Of a DNA stretch of 64,000 bases, positions 1 through 8,341 are shown piece by piece (the stretch's first letter is position 1; every line of letters begins with the position of its first letter). The notes beneath the pieces were generated by a model, which was not told the DNA's origin, searched no databases, and saw nothing but the letters and a program-made list of their open reading frames with translations. A program made the position numbers and the translations under genes. Source of the DNA: Merdimonas faecis (GTDB taxonomy: Bacteria > Bacillota > Clostridia > Lachnospirales > Lachnospiraceae); assembly GCF_001754075.1 (NCBI RefSeq), contig NZ_MIEH01000014.1, positions 1 to 64,000 on the forward strand, read 5' to 3'.

Positions 1-19
1 ATCACTCCCTCCTACTCGA

Positions 20-1183
20 TTAGAAAATCATACATCCCGTGAAAACGATAGTGCCGTCACTTCTGGCGCCGGTGATGAGATATCCGGTTTCCGTTTCTTT
101 TTTGTATAATCGGATCTCATCCCCATAGAATCCCTGGGAAATATAGTGGATTTCCAGCTCCTTCAGCTCGTTTCTATTGAAAAAGTCAGGAGAGAATACA
201 TTTTCCATCAGGGTCACATAGCGGTGGTTGGCCATGTGATGGCTCTTGTCCAGATCAGCATACCGGACTGTGTGGGTATAGACATATTCCATTTCGGACA
301 GATTCCGTTTGAGCCGGGCAAAGGGCCCGAGCGGGATTTTTTGGTCGGAGGCCATAGCTTCCGGCATATGGATGTCTGACAACAATCCGATTTTCTGTTC
401 GTTCAGATGGAACACACAGCTTTCCAGACGGCCAAGGGCGTAAGTTTCATTTCCTGCTGATATTTTGAGATCCTGCCAGATCCTAAGTTTATCCTGCTTT
501 TCGATCCAGGTCTCCATGTGGAGCGGTCTTGTATAATCCGCACGCCTGCATATTTTTATTTTGTATTTCGTATAAATCCAGGCGGCACCGTAGGTTTCCG
601 GCAGCGTATCATTTCCTTTCCCCATCTGGTGGAGATGCAGGGTGGACATATCCTGAAAATAGTAGAGGTAGGCGCGTGCGCCGATCAGTCCCTGGGCGTC
701 GGAATCCCGGAACATGGGGAGATAATCCCTGACATACTTTTTCGAAGCAGCTTCCTGGCCTTGGTAAGCGTCCAGAAGCTGTCTTAAGGTGAGCTGTTCC
801 ATCGCCTCCCTGACAGAACCGCCGATCTTTTGATAAAACTGCTCCAGGAGCGGTGTGATTTGTCTCCCAACCGGACATTGGTCGGAGGGGTTCGGATGAA
901 AACCGATAAAATGTTCCAGACCACCTGGCTCCAGTGCATGATAGACGTCCCAGAAAGTCAGATCCGCTGGTGCTTTGTTAAGGTGTGCGCCGCCGATCCC
1001 GCGTACGACAGATACGATGCCTGCTTTCTGAAGATCGTTCAGGATACTCCGGATAGCTGAAGAATTGCAGCCGGTGCTTTTTGCCAGCAGTTCGCTGGTG
1101 ATTTTGGTCTGATCCTCATATTCGGATAAAAAGACCAGACAGTGCAGTGCGACAGAGCATTTTGTATTGAGCCTCATAGTCAA
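20..1183 (-). CDS. Rrf2-family regulator fused to an acyl-ACP thioesterase
   Basis: Residues about 1-140 form an Rrf2-type winged-helix domain, opening with MRLNTKCSVALHCLVFL as such regulators do. Only one cysteine (DQCPVG) lies in the region where Fe-S Rrf2 proteins carry three, so a cluster is unlikely. Residues about 145-387 resemble the double hot-dog acyl-ACP thioesterase family, including YFQDMSTLHLHQMG in the first half and RYADLDKSHHMANHRYV in the second. That family releases fatty acids from acyl carrier protein. The reading frame is continuous across the junction. The gene is divergent from a flavodoxin/ferredoxin gene and shares a promoter region with two matching palindromes, so autoregulation is likely. 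The thioesterase half could hydrolyse or only sense acyl thioesters; the sequence does not decide. Confidence 0.8.
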   Translation of the reverse strand: MTMRLNTKCSVALHCLVFLSEYEDQTKITSELLAKSTGCNSSAIRSILNDLQKAGIVSVVRGIGGAHLNKAPADLTFWDVYHALEPGGLEHFIGFHPNPSDQCPVGRQITPLLEQFYQKIGGSVREAMEQLTLRQLLDAYQGQEAASKKYVRDYLPMFRDSDAQGLIGARAYLYYFQDMSTLHLHQMGKGNDTLPETYGAAWIYTKYKIKICRRADYTRPLHMETWIEKQDKLRIWQDLKISAGNETYALGRLESCVFHLNEQKIGLLSDIHMPEAMASDQKIPLGPFARLKRNLSEMEYVYTHTVRYADLDKSHHMANHRYVTLMENVFSPDFFNRNELKELEIHYISQGFYGDEIRLYKKETETGYLITGARSDGTIVFTGCMIF

Positions 1184-1207
1184 AACCTCTTTCCTGATAT
1201 TAAAAGC

Positions 1208-1236
1208 ATTATACTTTATTTCTGGAGCGTTGTAAA
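1208..1236 (-). promoter_or_regulatory. Promoter of the Rrf2-thioesterase gene
   Basis: On the minus strand TTTACA (1236-1231) is separated by 17 bases from a perfect TATAAT (1213-1208). The -35 element lies inside the first palindromic operator. This places the start point about 20 bases before the ATG at 1183. Confidence 0.65.
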
Positions 1237-1290
1237 TATTGACAATACAACCACAAAAGAGTATGATGTTGTAAAATATAAATATACAAC
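1229..1290. promoter_or_regulatory. Paired palindromic operators between divergent genes
   Basis: Two 23-base palindromes share the design GTTGTA-N11-TACAAC, at 1229-1251 and 1268-1290. Their centres are 39 bases apart. The first covers the -35 elements of both divergent promoters, and the second covers the expected start site of the rightward transcript. The likely ligand protein is the adjacent Rrf2-domain fusion; this assignment is inferred from position only. Confidence 0.7.
1239..1267 (+). promoter_or_regulatory. Promoter of the flavodoxin/ferredoxin gene
   Basis: TTGACA (1239-1244) and TATGAT (1262-1267) are spaced by 17 bases, close to the sigma-A consensus. The -35 lies in the first palindrome and the -10 directly abuts the second, an arrangement suited to repression. 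Confidence 0.75.
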
Positions 1291-1314
1291 GGATAATGAA
1301 AAGGAGAATTTATA

Positions 1315-2079
1315 ATGAGAGAGTTGACCGAATTATACTATTTTAGTCCCACCGGGGGCACAAAGAAAGCGGGCATGCTGCTGTGCGAGGGGATTTCCTG
1401 GGATGTAGAAGCGGTAGACCTGGGGAAAAAGGAAGAAGCTCCAAGGGAGCCTGAAGGGGATCTGGTAGTTGCGGCGATGCCGGTTTTTGGCGGCAGGATT
1501 CCGGGTGTGGCAGCAGAAAAGCTGCGGACTTTGAACGGAAAGGGAAAGAAGGCAGTCGCGGTAGCGGTGTATGGAAACCGGGCTTACGAGGATGCGCTGC
1601 TGGAGCTTAAGGACATCCTGGAGGAATGTGGCTTTGAGGTAACGGCAGCGGCAGCGCTTGTGGCGCAGCATTCTATGGTGCCGGAGGTTGGCGCCGGAAG
1701 GCCGGATGAGGAAGACCAGAAGGAGATCCTGGAGTTTGGAAGAAAAGTGAGAGAAAAACTGGAGAAGGGTTCCCATGGTGCCGTGGAAATCCCAGGAAAC
1801 AGACCTTATAAGGATGAGATGGAGATCCCGGCAACGCCGATGTCCGCTCCTTCCTGTACGAAGTGCGGCAGATGTGCCATGGCCTGTCCGACGGATGCGA
1901 TCAGGATTGAAGACGGGCAGGTGATGACCGAAAAGGAAAGCTGTATTTTGTGTATGGCGTGTAAGGCGGCCTGTCCGGAACATGCCCGTATCCTGCCGCC
2001 GCCGATGCAGGAGATGATGGATGAAAAGCTTGGAGCGTTCCGGGCGGTCCGCGGTGCAAATGAATTGTTCCTAGGTTGA
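1315..2079 (+). CDS. Flavodoxin-like protein with two [4Fe-4S] motifs (EFR1-type)
   Basis: The N-terminus (LYYFSPTGGTKKAG, residues about 6-19) matches the FMN phosphate loop of flavodoxin-like proteins. The C-terminus carries two ferredoxin motifs, CTKCGRCAMACP and CILCMACKAACP, at about residues 180-225. The 254-residue size fits the EFR1 family of soluble electron carriers. Substrate and partner are unknown. The start is supported by AAGGAGA eight bases upstream. Transcription probably starts at the divergent promoter controlled by the neighbouring Rrf2 protein, suggesting a redox or lipid-linked role. Confidence 0.8.
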   Translation: MRELTELYYFSPTGGTKKAGMLLCEGISWDVEAVDLGKKEEAPREPEGDLVVAAMPVFGGRIPGVAAEKLRTLNGKGKKAVAVAVYGNRAYEDALLELKDILEECGFEVTAAAALVAQHSMVPEVGAGRPDEEDQKEILEFGRKVREKLEKGSHGAVEIPGNRPYKDEMEIPATPMSAPSCTKCGRCAMACPTDAIRIEDGQVMTEKESCILCMACKAACPEHARILPPPMQEMMDEKLGAFRAVRGANELFLG

Positions 2080-2136
2080 AAAAAGGGTTCGTTCATGATA
2101 AGGTTAAACGGAAAATAAAAAAGGAACAATCATATC

Positions 2137-3369
2137 ATGAATATGCTTTTTAAAAAGAGAAAAAAGAAATGGCTTGCAGGACTTTTGACCTTCTGTCTGC
2201 TGTGTCTGTCCGGGTGTTCCGGGGCGGGCGAGGAGTCTGATACCGGCACGTCAGATGAAAAAACAGAAAAGGCAGCAGAGGCAGAAGATCCAGAGAAAAA
2301 ATACGAGGTTGTTTATCTGGATATGAGCAAGGAGGAAAAGGCCGGAGCCCAGGAGAAGCTTACCGGACTGATGGAGGATTGCCGGGAAATCTATGCCGGA
2401 GCAGAAAAAGGCGGCGCTGATGACGTTTCGCTTGCGGAGGATGTGGTGCATGAGATGGTGGAGGCTGCCGCGGCAGATGGAGATGCCGTAACCTGTGCGA
2501 GCTATGATTACAATATGCGTAACTATGAGTCTGTGGACGAAGCGCTTCAGAAAGCGACGCAGGGAAGGTCCGGAAAGGCAGAGTTTTATAAACTCACAGT
2601 CAGCGGCGCTTTTCAGTATTACGGCCTGGAAGCTGAAGATGGGAAATTGGCCGTGACCTATGGAAATGCAGTCTTTCAGGAAGATATGGGCATTGAGATC
2701 CGGCAGCTGGAAAAATTCCAGGTATATGACTGGGAATATACAGAAAAAGGGTGGCTGATCTGGGAGAAGGCGCTGTCGAAAAATCAGGAGATGGACATGC
2801 ACAGCTTCTGCCGTATCCTGCCGCTTCCTGAAAAATGCAGGGAGCTTGGCAATGCCTATATCCTGCCCGTCAGCTATTTTTGCAACAATCTGTTTTTGGC
2901 GGACTGGAATGAAGAAAATATGGACAGCATAGAGTTTAATGACCTGTATGAATTTCTGTATGCCATGAAGTATGGAGCGGAATTGGATGAGGCTGCGTAC
3001 CAGGGGGGAATTCCCAAGGCAGAGTTTGAGGATGTGATCCAGACTTATTTTGAGATATCCACGGAGGAGTTGGAACAGACCGCAGGATATGATGCGGAGC
3101 TTGGCGTTTATCCCTGGGAGCCGGTACGGTCCTGGAACCGGGTGCCGCAGGTTCAGCCGTTTCCGGAGGTGGTAGAATGTCGGGAAAACGGAGACGGCAC
3201 ATGGACATTAAAAGTGGATGCCATCTTGGTGGTAGAGGGGCTGGACTGCTCTTTCAGCCATGAGGTGACCATGAAAGAGGGGAACGGAGGCTGGATCTAT
3301 CTGGGAAATCAGGTAGATCGGGAGCATGCTATAGAGATTCCGGGATATAAGCCAAGAATGGAATATTGA
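2137..3369 (+). CDS. Large hypothetical lipoprotein
   Basis: This 410-residue protein has a basic N-terminus, a hydrophobic segment and a lipobox (CLSGC, about residues 23-27), so it should be exported and anchored by lipidation. A low-complexity Glu/Lys/Ala linker follows to about residue 55. The remaining globular part is acidic and rich in Tyr and Trp, and I do not recognise a catalytic motif. Its stop overlaps the spacer before the Crp-type regulator, so the two may be cotranscribed. Function unknown. Confidence 0.7.
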   Translation: MNMLFKKRKKKWLAGLLTFCLLCLSGCSGAGEESDTGTSDEKTEKAAEAEDPEKKYEVVYLDMSKEEKAGAQEKLTGLMEDCREIYAGAEKGGADDVSLAEDVVHEMVEAAAADGDAVTCASYDYNMRNYESVDEALQKATQGRSGKAEFYKLTVSGAFQYYGLEAEDGKLAVTYGNAVFQEDMGIEIRQLEKFQVYDWEYTEKGWLIWEKALSKNQEMDMHSFCRILPLPEKCRELGNAYILPVSYFCNNLFLADWNEENMDSIEFNDLYEFLYAMKYGAELDEAAYQGGIPKAEFEDVIQTYFEISTEELEQTAGYDAELGVYPWEPVRSWNRVPQVQPFPEVVECRENGDGTWTLKVDAILVVEGLDCSFSHEVTMKEGNGGWIYLGNQVDREHAIEIPGYKPRMEY

Positions 3370-3380
3370 GAGGTTGGATA

Positions 3381-4040
3381 ATGAAATTTGAAGAATACTT
3401 TCCGGTGATCCGGAAGCTGTCAAAGGAACAGCAGAAAAGGATACAGGAGGCGGTAACTGAAAAAAGTGTGGAAAAAGGAACCGTGCTCCATGACGGTGCG
3501 GCGGACTGTACCGGACTTCTGGTCGTACAGTCCGGGATGCTCCGGGCCTATATTCTGTCGGAGGAAGGCAGGGAGATTACGCTGTATCGTCTGTTTGAGA
3601 GGGATGTGTGCCTGTTTTCCGCATCCTGTATGATGTCGGGAATTCAGTTTGAGGTAACCATTGAAGCGGAGAAGGATACCAGGGTGTGGGTAATCCCGAC
3701 CAAGGTATGGAAGCAGCTGAACGAAGAATCGGCGGTACTGGCAAATTATACCAATGAGTTAATGGCGGATCGGTTTACGAATGTGATGTGGCTGATCGAG
3801 CAGATTATGTGGAAAAGCTTTGACAAGCGTCTGGCCGAATTTTTGCTGGAAGAAGTGTCGGTGGAGGGAACCAGTCTTTTAAAAATTACCCATGAAGTGA
3901 TCGGCAACCACCTGGGGACAGCAAGAGAGGTGGTCACAAGGATGCTTCGCTACTTCCAGAGCGAGGGAATGGTGAAGCTGTCGAGAGGAATGGTAGAGAT
4001 TACGGATGCTGCGGGACTGGAAGAAGTGGCAGGGTCTTAG
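3381..4040 (+). CDS. Crp/Fnr-family transcriptional regulator
   Basis: The protein has an N-terminal cyclic-nucleotide-type beta barrel (about residues 15-125) and a C-terminal winged helix whose recognition helix region reads HLGTAREVVTRMLRYF, typical of Crp/Fnr proteins. The start ATG at 3381 follows AGAGGTTGG by a normal spacing; an upstream ATG at 3366 overlaps the previous gene and has no such site. It lacks an N-terminal cysteine cluster like that of Fnr, although cysteines occur inside the barrel. The effector is unknown. Confidence 0.82.
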   Translation: MKFEEYFPVIRKLSKEQQKRIQEAVTEKSVEKGTVLHDGAADCTGLLVVQSGMLRAYILSEEGREITLYRLFERDVCLFSASCMMSGIQFEVTIEAEKDTRVWVIPTKVWKQLNEESAVLANYTNELMADRFTNVMWLIEQIMWKSFDKRLAEFLLEEVSVEGTSLLKITHEVIGNHLGTAREVVTRMLRYFQSEGMVKLSRGMVEITDAAGLEEVAGS

Positions 4041-4053
4041 ATAACGTAAAAGA

Positions 4054-4094
4054 GAAGCACAGTCTCTGGAGGGGGGACTGTGCTTCTTTAAGTT
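4054..4094. terminator. Hairpin between convergent genes
   Basis: GAAGCACAGTC (4054-4064) pairs perfectly with GACTGTGCTTC (4076-4086), followed by TTTAAGTTT. It sits between the Crp-type gene and the convergent thioredoxin gene and probably serves both. Confidence 0.7.
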
Positions 4095-4126
4095 TAAGAG
4101 ATTGGGGGGGGGTTTTCTATTTGCTA

Positions 4127-4432
4127 CTAAATCATTTCCAGAATTTCTTCCTTCGGTTTTGCGCCGGTAGAACGGCTGACCAGTTCTCCGTTTTTGAATA
4201 CCGCAAGTGTGGGGATGCTTAAAACCCGGAACTTAATTGCCAGATCCTTTTGCTCATCTACATTGACCTTGCAGACTTTGATGTCGCCCCGCTCTCTGGC
4301 AATCTCGTCTACCAGCGGAAGTACCTTCTGGCAGGGGCCGCACCAGCTGGCCCAGAAATCTACTAATACTGGCTTTTCGGAATTTAAAACTTCCTGACTG
4401 AAATTATCTTTATTAATATTGATAGCTGACAT
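4127..4432 (-). CDS. trxA: Thioredoxin
   Basis: The 101-residue protein is a single thioredoxin fold with the active site WCGPC at about residues 30-34, the preceding VDFWASW strand and the cis-proline IPT at about residue 75. It reduces protein disulfides in the cytoplasm. An AGGAGG-type site lies just upstream of the ATG on the minus strand. It could supply electrons to selenoprotein reductases such as those near 62 kb, but nothing local links them. Confidence 0.93.
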   Translation of the reverse strand: MSAININKDNFSQEVLNSEKPVLVDFWASWCGPCQKVLPLVDEIARERGDIKVCKVNVDEQKDLAIKFRVLSIPTLAVFKNGELVSRSTGAKPKEEILEMI

Positions 4433-4547
4433 ATTTTTGTCCTCCTTTTTATGTTCTCTGTGTTTGTTGTGTTAAGAATACCAGGTTTCGGATTGAGTTT
4501 CTGTGACTAAGTCACTATAATAAAAAGAAAATGGGGAAATTTGTGAT

Positions 4548-5915
4548 ATGAAAAAGTTGACGTTTAGAGAAACAATTTTCGTGGCCAGTATGCTTTTTGG
4601 TATGTTTTTCGGGGCGGGGAATCTGATTTTTCCGGTATCTATGGGGCAGATGGCAGGAAGAAATATGTGGCAGGCGGCGGCAGGATTCCTGGTGACAGGA
4701 GTAGGGCTGCCGCTCCTTAGCGTGGCAGCTCTTGGCATCAGCCGGGAAAATGGCCTGCAGGGACTTGCCGGCAGAGTGGGAAAGAAATTTGGCATTTTCT
4801 TTACCTGTGCTCTGTATCTGACAATCGGTCCGTTTTTTGCGACGCCCCGATGTGCTTCCGTTTCTTTTACCGTGGGGATTGAGAGGATCCTGCCGGCAAA
4901 TGCCGTGTCAGGAAGCGGATATATGCTCTGGCAGGCTGCATTTTCATTTCTGTTTTTTGCGGTGGTTCTATTCTTTTCTCTGAGACCGGGAGAGATCATG
5001 ACCTGGATCGGAAAAGTATTGAATCCCGTGTTCCTGGTGATGCTGGGAATCCTGGTGCTCCGGGCGTTGAGTGCGCCTATGGGGACGCCGGGCGATATGG
5101 TCCCGGAAAGCGCCTATGAATCAGGAGCCTTTTTCACCGGACTCCTGGAGGGATATAATACCATGGATGCACTGGCGGGACTGGCCTTTGGAATCGTGGT
5201 GATCGACGTGATCCGTGGGCTTGGGGTAAAAGAGCCGGGACAGATCGCCAGGGGTACCGTTAAGGCTGGGATTTTCAGTTCGCTACTTATGGCGGTGATC
5301 TACTTGCTGGTGACGCTTGTGGGAGCCCAGAGCAGAGGGCAGCTTGAGACGGCTCCAAACGGCGGAGAGGCGCTGGCGCAGATCGCAGATTATTATTTTG
5401 GCGGCGCCGGGATGCTGATCCTGGCTGTACTGGTGACGGTGGCCTGTCTGAAAACAGCTATTGGACTGACGACCAGCTGCAGTGAGACCTTTTGCGCAAT
5501 GTTTCCGGGCGGACCGGGATACCGGACCTGGGCGGTGGGCTTTGCTACACTCTCTTTTCTGACGGCCAACCTGGGACTGGATGCGATCATTGCTTATGCG
5601 GTGCCGGTACTGATGTTTTTGTACCCGCTGGCAATCGTACTGGTGCTTCTGACACTGTGCGGGAAATGGTTTGACAATGACGGGACGGTGCTTAGATGGA
5701 CACTTGGCTTTACCGGCGTGGCGGCTATGGTGGATTTCCTGCGGACACTGCCGGAAGGGACGAAAGAATTTCTCCATATCAGTGGAGTGACAGAGCTGGC
5801 GGAGACGTGGATCCCGCTGGCGGGACAGGGACTTGGATGGGTGCTGCCGGCTGGAATCGGACTGGTGATCGGGCTGTTGATCAGACGTAAAAAACAGAGG
5901 AAAGCGGCGGGATAG
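4548..5915 (+). CDS. brnQ: Branched-chain amino acid carrier BrnQ
   Basis: The 455-residue polytopic protein begins with the family signature FGMFFGAGNLIFPVSMGQ and has about twelve hydrophobic segments, matching the usual length of the LIVCS/BrnQ family. These carriers import leucine, isoleucine or valine with sodium or protons. The C-terminus ends in a basic tail (RRKKQRK). The gene stands alone between thioredoxin and the C-S lyase cassette, consistent with amino-acid fermentation. Confidence 0.92.
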   Translation: MKKLTFRETIFVASMLFGMFFGAGNLIFPVSMGQMAGRNMWQAAAGFLVTGVGLPLLSVAALGISRENGLQGLAGRVGKKFGIFFTCALYLTIGPFFATPRCASVSFTVGIERILPANAVSGSGYMLWQAAFSFLFFAVVLFFSLRPGEIMTWIGKVLNPVFLVMLGILVLRALSAPMGTPGDMVPESAYESGAFFTGLLEGYNTMDALAGLAFGIVVIDVIRGLGVKEPGQIARGTVKAGIFSSLLMAVIYLLVTLVGAQSRGQLETAPNGGEALAQIADYYFGGAGMLILAVLVTVACLKTAIGLTTSCSETFCAMFPGGPGYRTWAVGFATLSFLTANLGLDAIIAYAVPVLMFLYPLAIVLVLLTLCGKWFDNDGTVLRWTLGFTGVAAMVDFLRTLPEGTKEFLHISGVTELAETWIPLAGQGLGWVLPAGIGLVIGLLIRRKKQRKAAG

Positions 5916-5934
5916 TTTGATTTGGTAAATAAAA

Positions 5935-5990
5935 AGGGTACGGCGCTAACCGTACCCTGCTCTGGGGTGACCAGAGTGACCTTGTCGGTC
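5935..5990. terminator. Hairpins after brnQ
   Basis: AGGGTACGG (5935-5943) pairs with CCGTACCCT (5950-5958). A second hairpin, CTCTGG/CCAGAG (5960-5976), follows at once, and a short GACC/GGTC pair ends at 5990. There is no long T tract, so termination efficiency is uncertain. Confidence 0.45.
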
Positions 5991-6311
5991 AAAAATTAAT
6001 TTTGTAAGTACAAAAACGTATTCGGAAAATATCTATATTTCTATGCATACTATATGCAATTCTGTTTTATAATCCAACAATTTATAATTTCATATGTGAT
6101 TTAGTGAATGTTAATTATAACGCCATAGTTGTCGAACGTCAAGCAGAGACTGGAGAAAAGCACAGTGCTACAGTGTCGGTCTATAGAAAATGACTATAGA
6201 TGATGAATTTTATGAGAAATATCAATTGGACAAAAAGGGACTTTCTTTATAGACTTAAAGAAGCGCTTTTCGACAAGTTTTGACAGGCAATAAGAGGTGT
6301 AAAAAGTTATT
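5991..6311 (+). other. AT-rich intergenic region before the C-S lyase
   Basis: About 320 bases without a gene. It contains a 7-bp hairpin, TCTATAG (6180-6186) with CTATAGA (6194-6200), and a TATAAC at 6115-6120 that could be a -10 box. I recognise no SAM, T-box or other known riboswitch here. Confidence 0.5.
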
Positions 6312-7475
6312 ATGAGTCATGTGGTATATAAGGACCGGAAAAATACAAATTCCAGGAAATGGGATGAATGTAAAGAAAAATTCGGGAAGGAAAACATACT
6401 GCCTCTATGGATTGCAGATATGGATTTTGAAGCTCCGGCATGTGTAAAAGAAGCGTTGAAAAGGTATGTGGAGTTTGGGGTGTTTGGTTATTATGAACCC
6501 TCAGTTGGATATGAAGAAGCATTCATCAGATGGGAGAAGTCTTATCATAATTATGAGGCGAAAAGGGAATGGATTCGTTTTTCGCCAGGAGTAGTTCCGG
6601 CAATTAACTGGATCATACAGATCTTGACCAAGGAGCAGGAGAGTGTACTTATCATGCCGCCGGTGTATTATCCGTTTAGGGATGCGCTGGTCAATAATCG
6701 AAGAAAGATTGTAGAAAGCCCCCTGAGGCGTATCGAACAGGGATATGTGATGGATTACGAGGACTTTGAACAGAAAATTGTGGAGAATGATGTAAAGCTT
6801 TTCGTGTTCTGTTCGCCACACAATCCTGTAGGAAGAGTCTGGAAAGAGGAAGAGATCCGGAAAGTTCTGGATATCTGTAAAAAGCATCGGGTATATGTAA
6901 TTGCAGATGAAATCCATCAGGATATGATCATGACAGGACACCGTCATGTTGTGGCGGCCTCTACAGGAGATTATGATGAGATCCTGATCACACTGACTGC
7001 GGCAACGAAGACATTTAACCTGGCGGCTTGTCAGAATTCGATCCTGATAATCCCAGATGAAACACTTCGGGAAAAATATGATGAATATCTGAACCGCCTT
7101 CGGATTAAAGGCGGGAATGCATTTGGATACATTGCAGTGCAGAGCGCCTATGAGAATGGAAGAGAATGGCTGGAAGAGGTGCTGGAGATCATCGAAGGCA
7201 ACTATCATTATTTGAGGGAAACTCTTGAGAAAGAGCTCCCTAAAGTGTGGATTTCTAAGCTGGAAGGGACCTATCTGATGTGGATCGATCTGGGGGAATA
7301 TATCCGTCCGGAGGAAATGGAAACGGTAATCTGTGATAAGTGTGGTTTGGGCGTAGACTATGGTGCATGGTTTGGCAGTGGAGAAAGTGAACGATTTATT
7401 CGGGTAAATCTGGCAACCAGCAGGGAGAATATTGAGACAGCAGCACAAAGGATCATTGATGTGTTGAAAAAATAG
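6312..7475 (+). CDS. MalY/PatB-type PLP-dependent C-S lyase or aminotransferase
   Basis: This 387-residue fold-type I PLP enzyme belongs to the MalY/PatB subgroup, seen in LPLWIADMDFEAP near the N-terminus and the fully typical CSPHNPVGRVW and IADEIHQD segments. The PLP lysine lies in the TAATKTFN segment at about residue 235. MalY/PatB proteins cleave C-S bonds of cystathionine or cysteine conjugates to a thiol, pyruvate and ammonia. The gene opens a four-gene cassette with an ABC importer, suggesting that the imported compound is a sulfur-containing amino acid or conjugate. Direct substrate evidence is absent. Confidence 0.85.
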   Translation: MSHVVYKDRKNTNSRKWDECKEKFGKENILPLWIADMDFEAPACVKEALKRYVEFGVFGYYEPSVGYEEAFIRWEKSYHNYEAKREWIRFSPGVVPAINWIIQILTKEQESVLIMPPVYYPFRDALVNNRRKIVESPLRRIEQGYVMDYEDFEQKIVENDVKLFVFCSPHNPVGRVWKEEEIRKVLDICKKHRVYVIADEIHQDMIMTGHRHVVAASTGDYDEILITLTAATKTFNLAACQNSILIIPDETLREKYDEYLNRLRIKGGNAFGYIAVQSAYENGREWLEEVLEIIEGNYHYLRETLEKELPKVWISKLEGTYLMWIDLGEYIRPEEMETVICDKCGLGVDYGAWFGSGESERFIRVNLATSRENIETAAQRIIDVLKK

Positions 7476-7491
7476 AGGGATATGTACAAAG

Positions 7492-8277
7492 GTGAAGTAT
7501 ATTACAATCAGTAATCTGTCGTTTTCCTATGAAGAAGGAGGCAGATTAATTTTAAAGGATATCAATACAGAAGTGAAGGCCGGTGAGTTTATCTGTATCC
7601 TGGGGCAGTCGGGGTGTGGAAAAAGTACATTGCTGCGGCTGCTGGCGGGACTGGAAAAACCAACGGAAGGCGAGATCCGGATCGGAGAACAAAAGATTGA
7701 AGGGGCCAGCCTGGAGCGTGGAGTAGTGTTTCAGGACTACGGACTTTTCCCATGGATGACAGCGGGAGAGAACATCATGCTTGCGTTGAAACAGCGTTTT
7801 CCAGAAAGATCCAAGCAGGAGCTTAAAGATATTGCGTTGAATATGTTAAAAGAAGTTGGGCTTAAGGAAACGGTCTACAAAATGCTTCCTAAGGAACTGT
7901 CCGGAGGAATGAAGCAAAGATGTGCCATTGCGCAGGCGTTCAGTATGAATCCGCCAATCCTCTTAATGGACGAGCCATTTGGAGCACTGGATGCGGTTAC
8001 CCGTGCAAGACTTCAGGATCTGATTCTGAAACTTTGGGCCCAGGATAATCCGAAAAAAACTGTGTTTTTTGTAACTCACGATGTAGATGAGGCTATGCTT
8101 TTGGCAAATAGAATCCTGGTGCTGGGACAGTCGCCGAGTAACATTATCTATGAGTGTGTGATCCCGGAAGATAGGCGTCCAACCAGAGAAAATCAGTTTG
8201 AGAATCTGGAAATGCTGAAGATGCGTACAGAACTGATCCGGCAGATCAACCGTGATGTGGCAAAACATATTGAGTAA
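7492..8277 (+). CDS. ABC importer ATPase, sulfonate/nitrate/taurine type
   Basis: The 261-residue ATPase has Walker A GQSGCGKST, signature LSGGMKQR, Walker B LLMDEPFGALD and a switch His in FFVTHDVDEA. The sequence is typical of the SsuB/TauB/ThiZ subgroup. Translation starts at GTG 7492, behind AGAGGGA and 16 bases after the C-S lyase stop. It energises import with the following lipoprotein and permease. Confidence 0.88.
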   Translation: MKYITISNLSFSYEEGGRLILKDINTEVKAGEFICILGQSGCGKSTLLRLLAGLEKPTEGEIRIGEQKIEGASLERGVVFQDYGLFPWMTAGENIMLALKQRFPERSKQELKDIALNMLKEVGLKETVYKMLPKELSGGMKQRCAIAQAFSMNPPILLMDEPFGALDAVTRARLQDLILKLWAQDNPKKTVFFVTHDVDEAMLLANRILVLGQSPSNIIYECVIPEDRRPTRENQFENLEMLKMRTELIRQINRDVAKHIE

Positions 8278-8341
8278 GGTAGCAATCGGGAGACTCCCAT
8301 TCTACATAGAAAACAAATTCTAAAAGAGAAAGGAAAAAATT

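Noticed and set aside
5991-6311. SAM or T-box leader before the C-S lyase
   Set aside because: No S-box core, T-box sequence or terminator with a T run could be found; only small hairpins.
6278-6311. TTGACA near 6278 as a promoter of the C-S lyase
   Set aside because: It is too close to the start codon and has no -10 box at a suitable distance.
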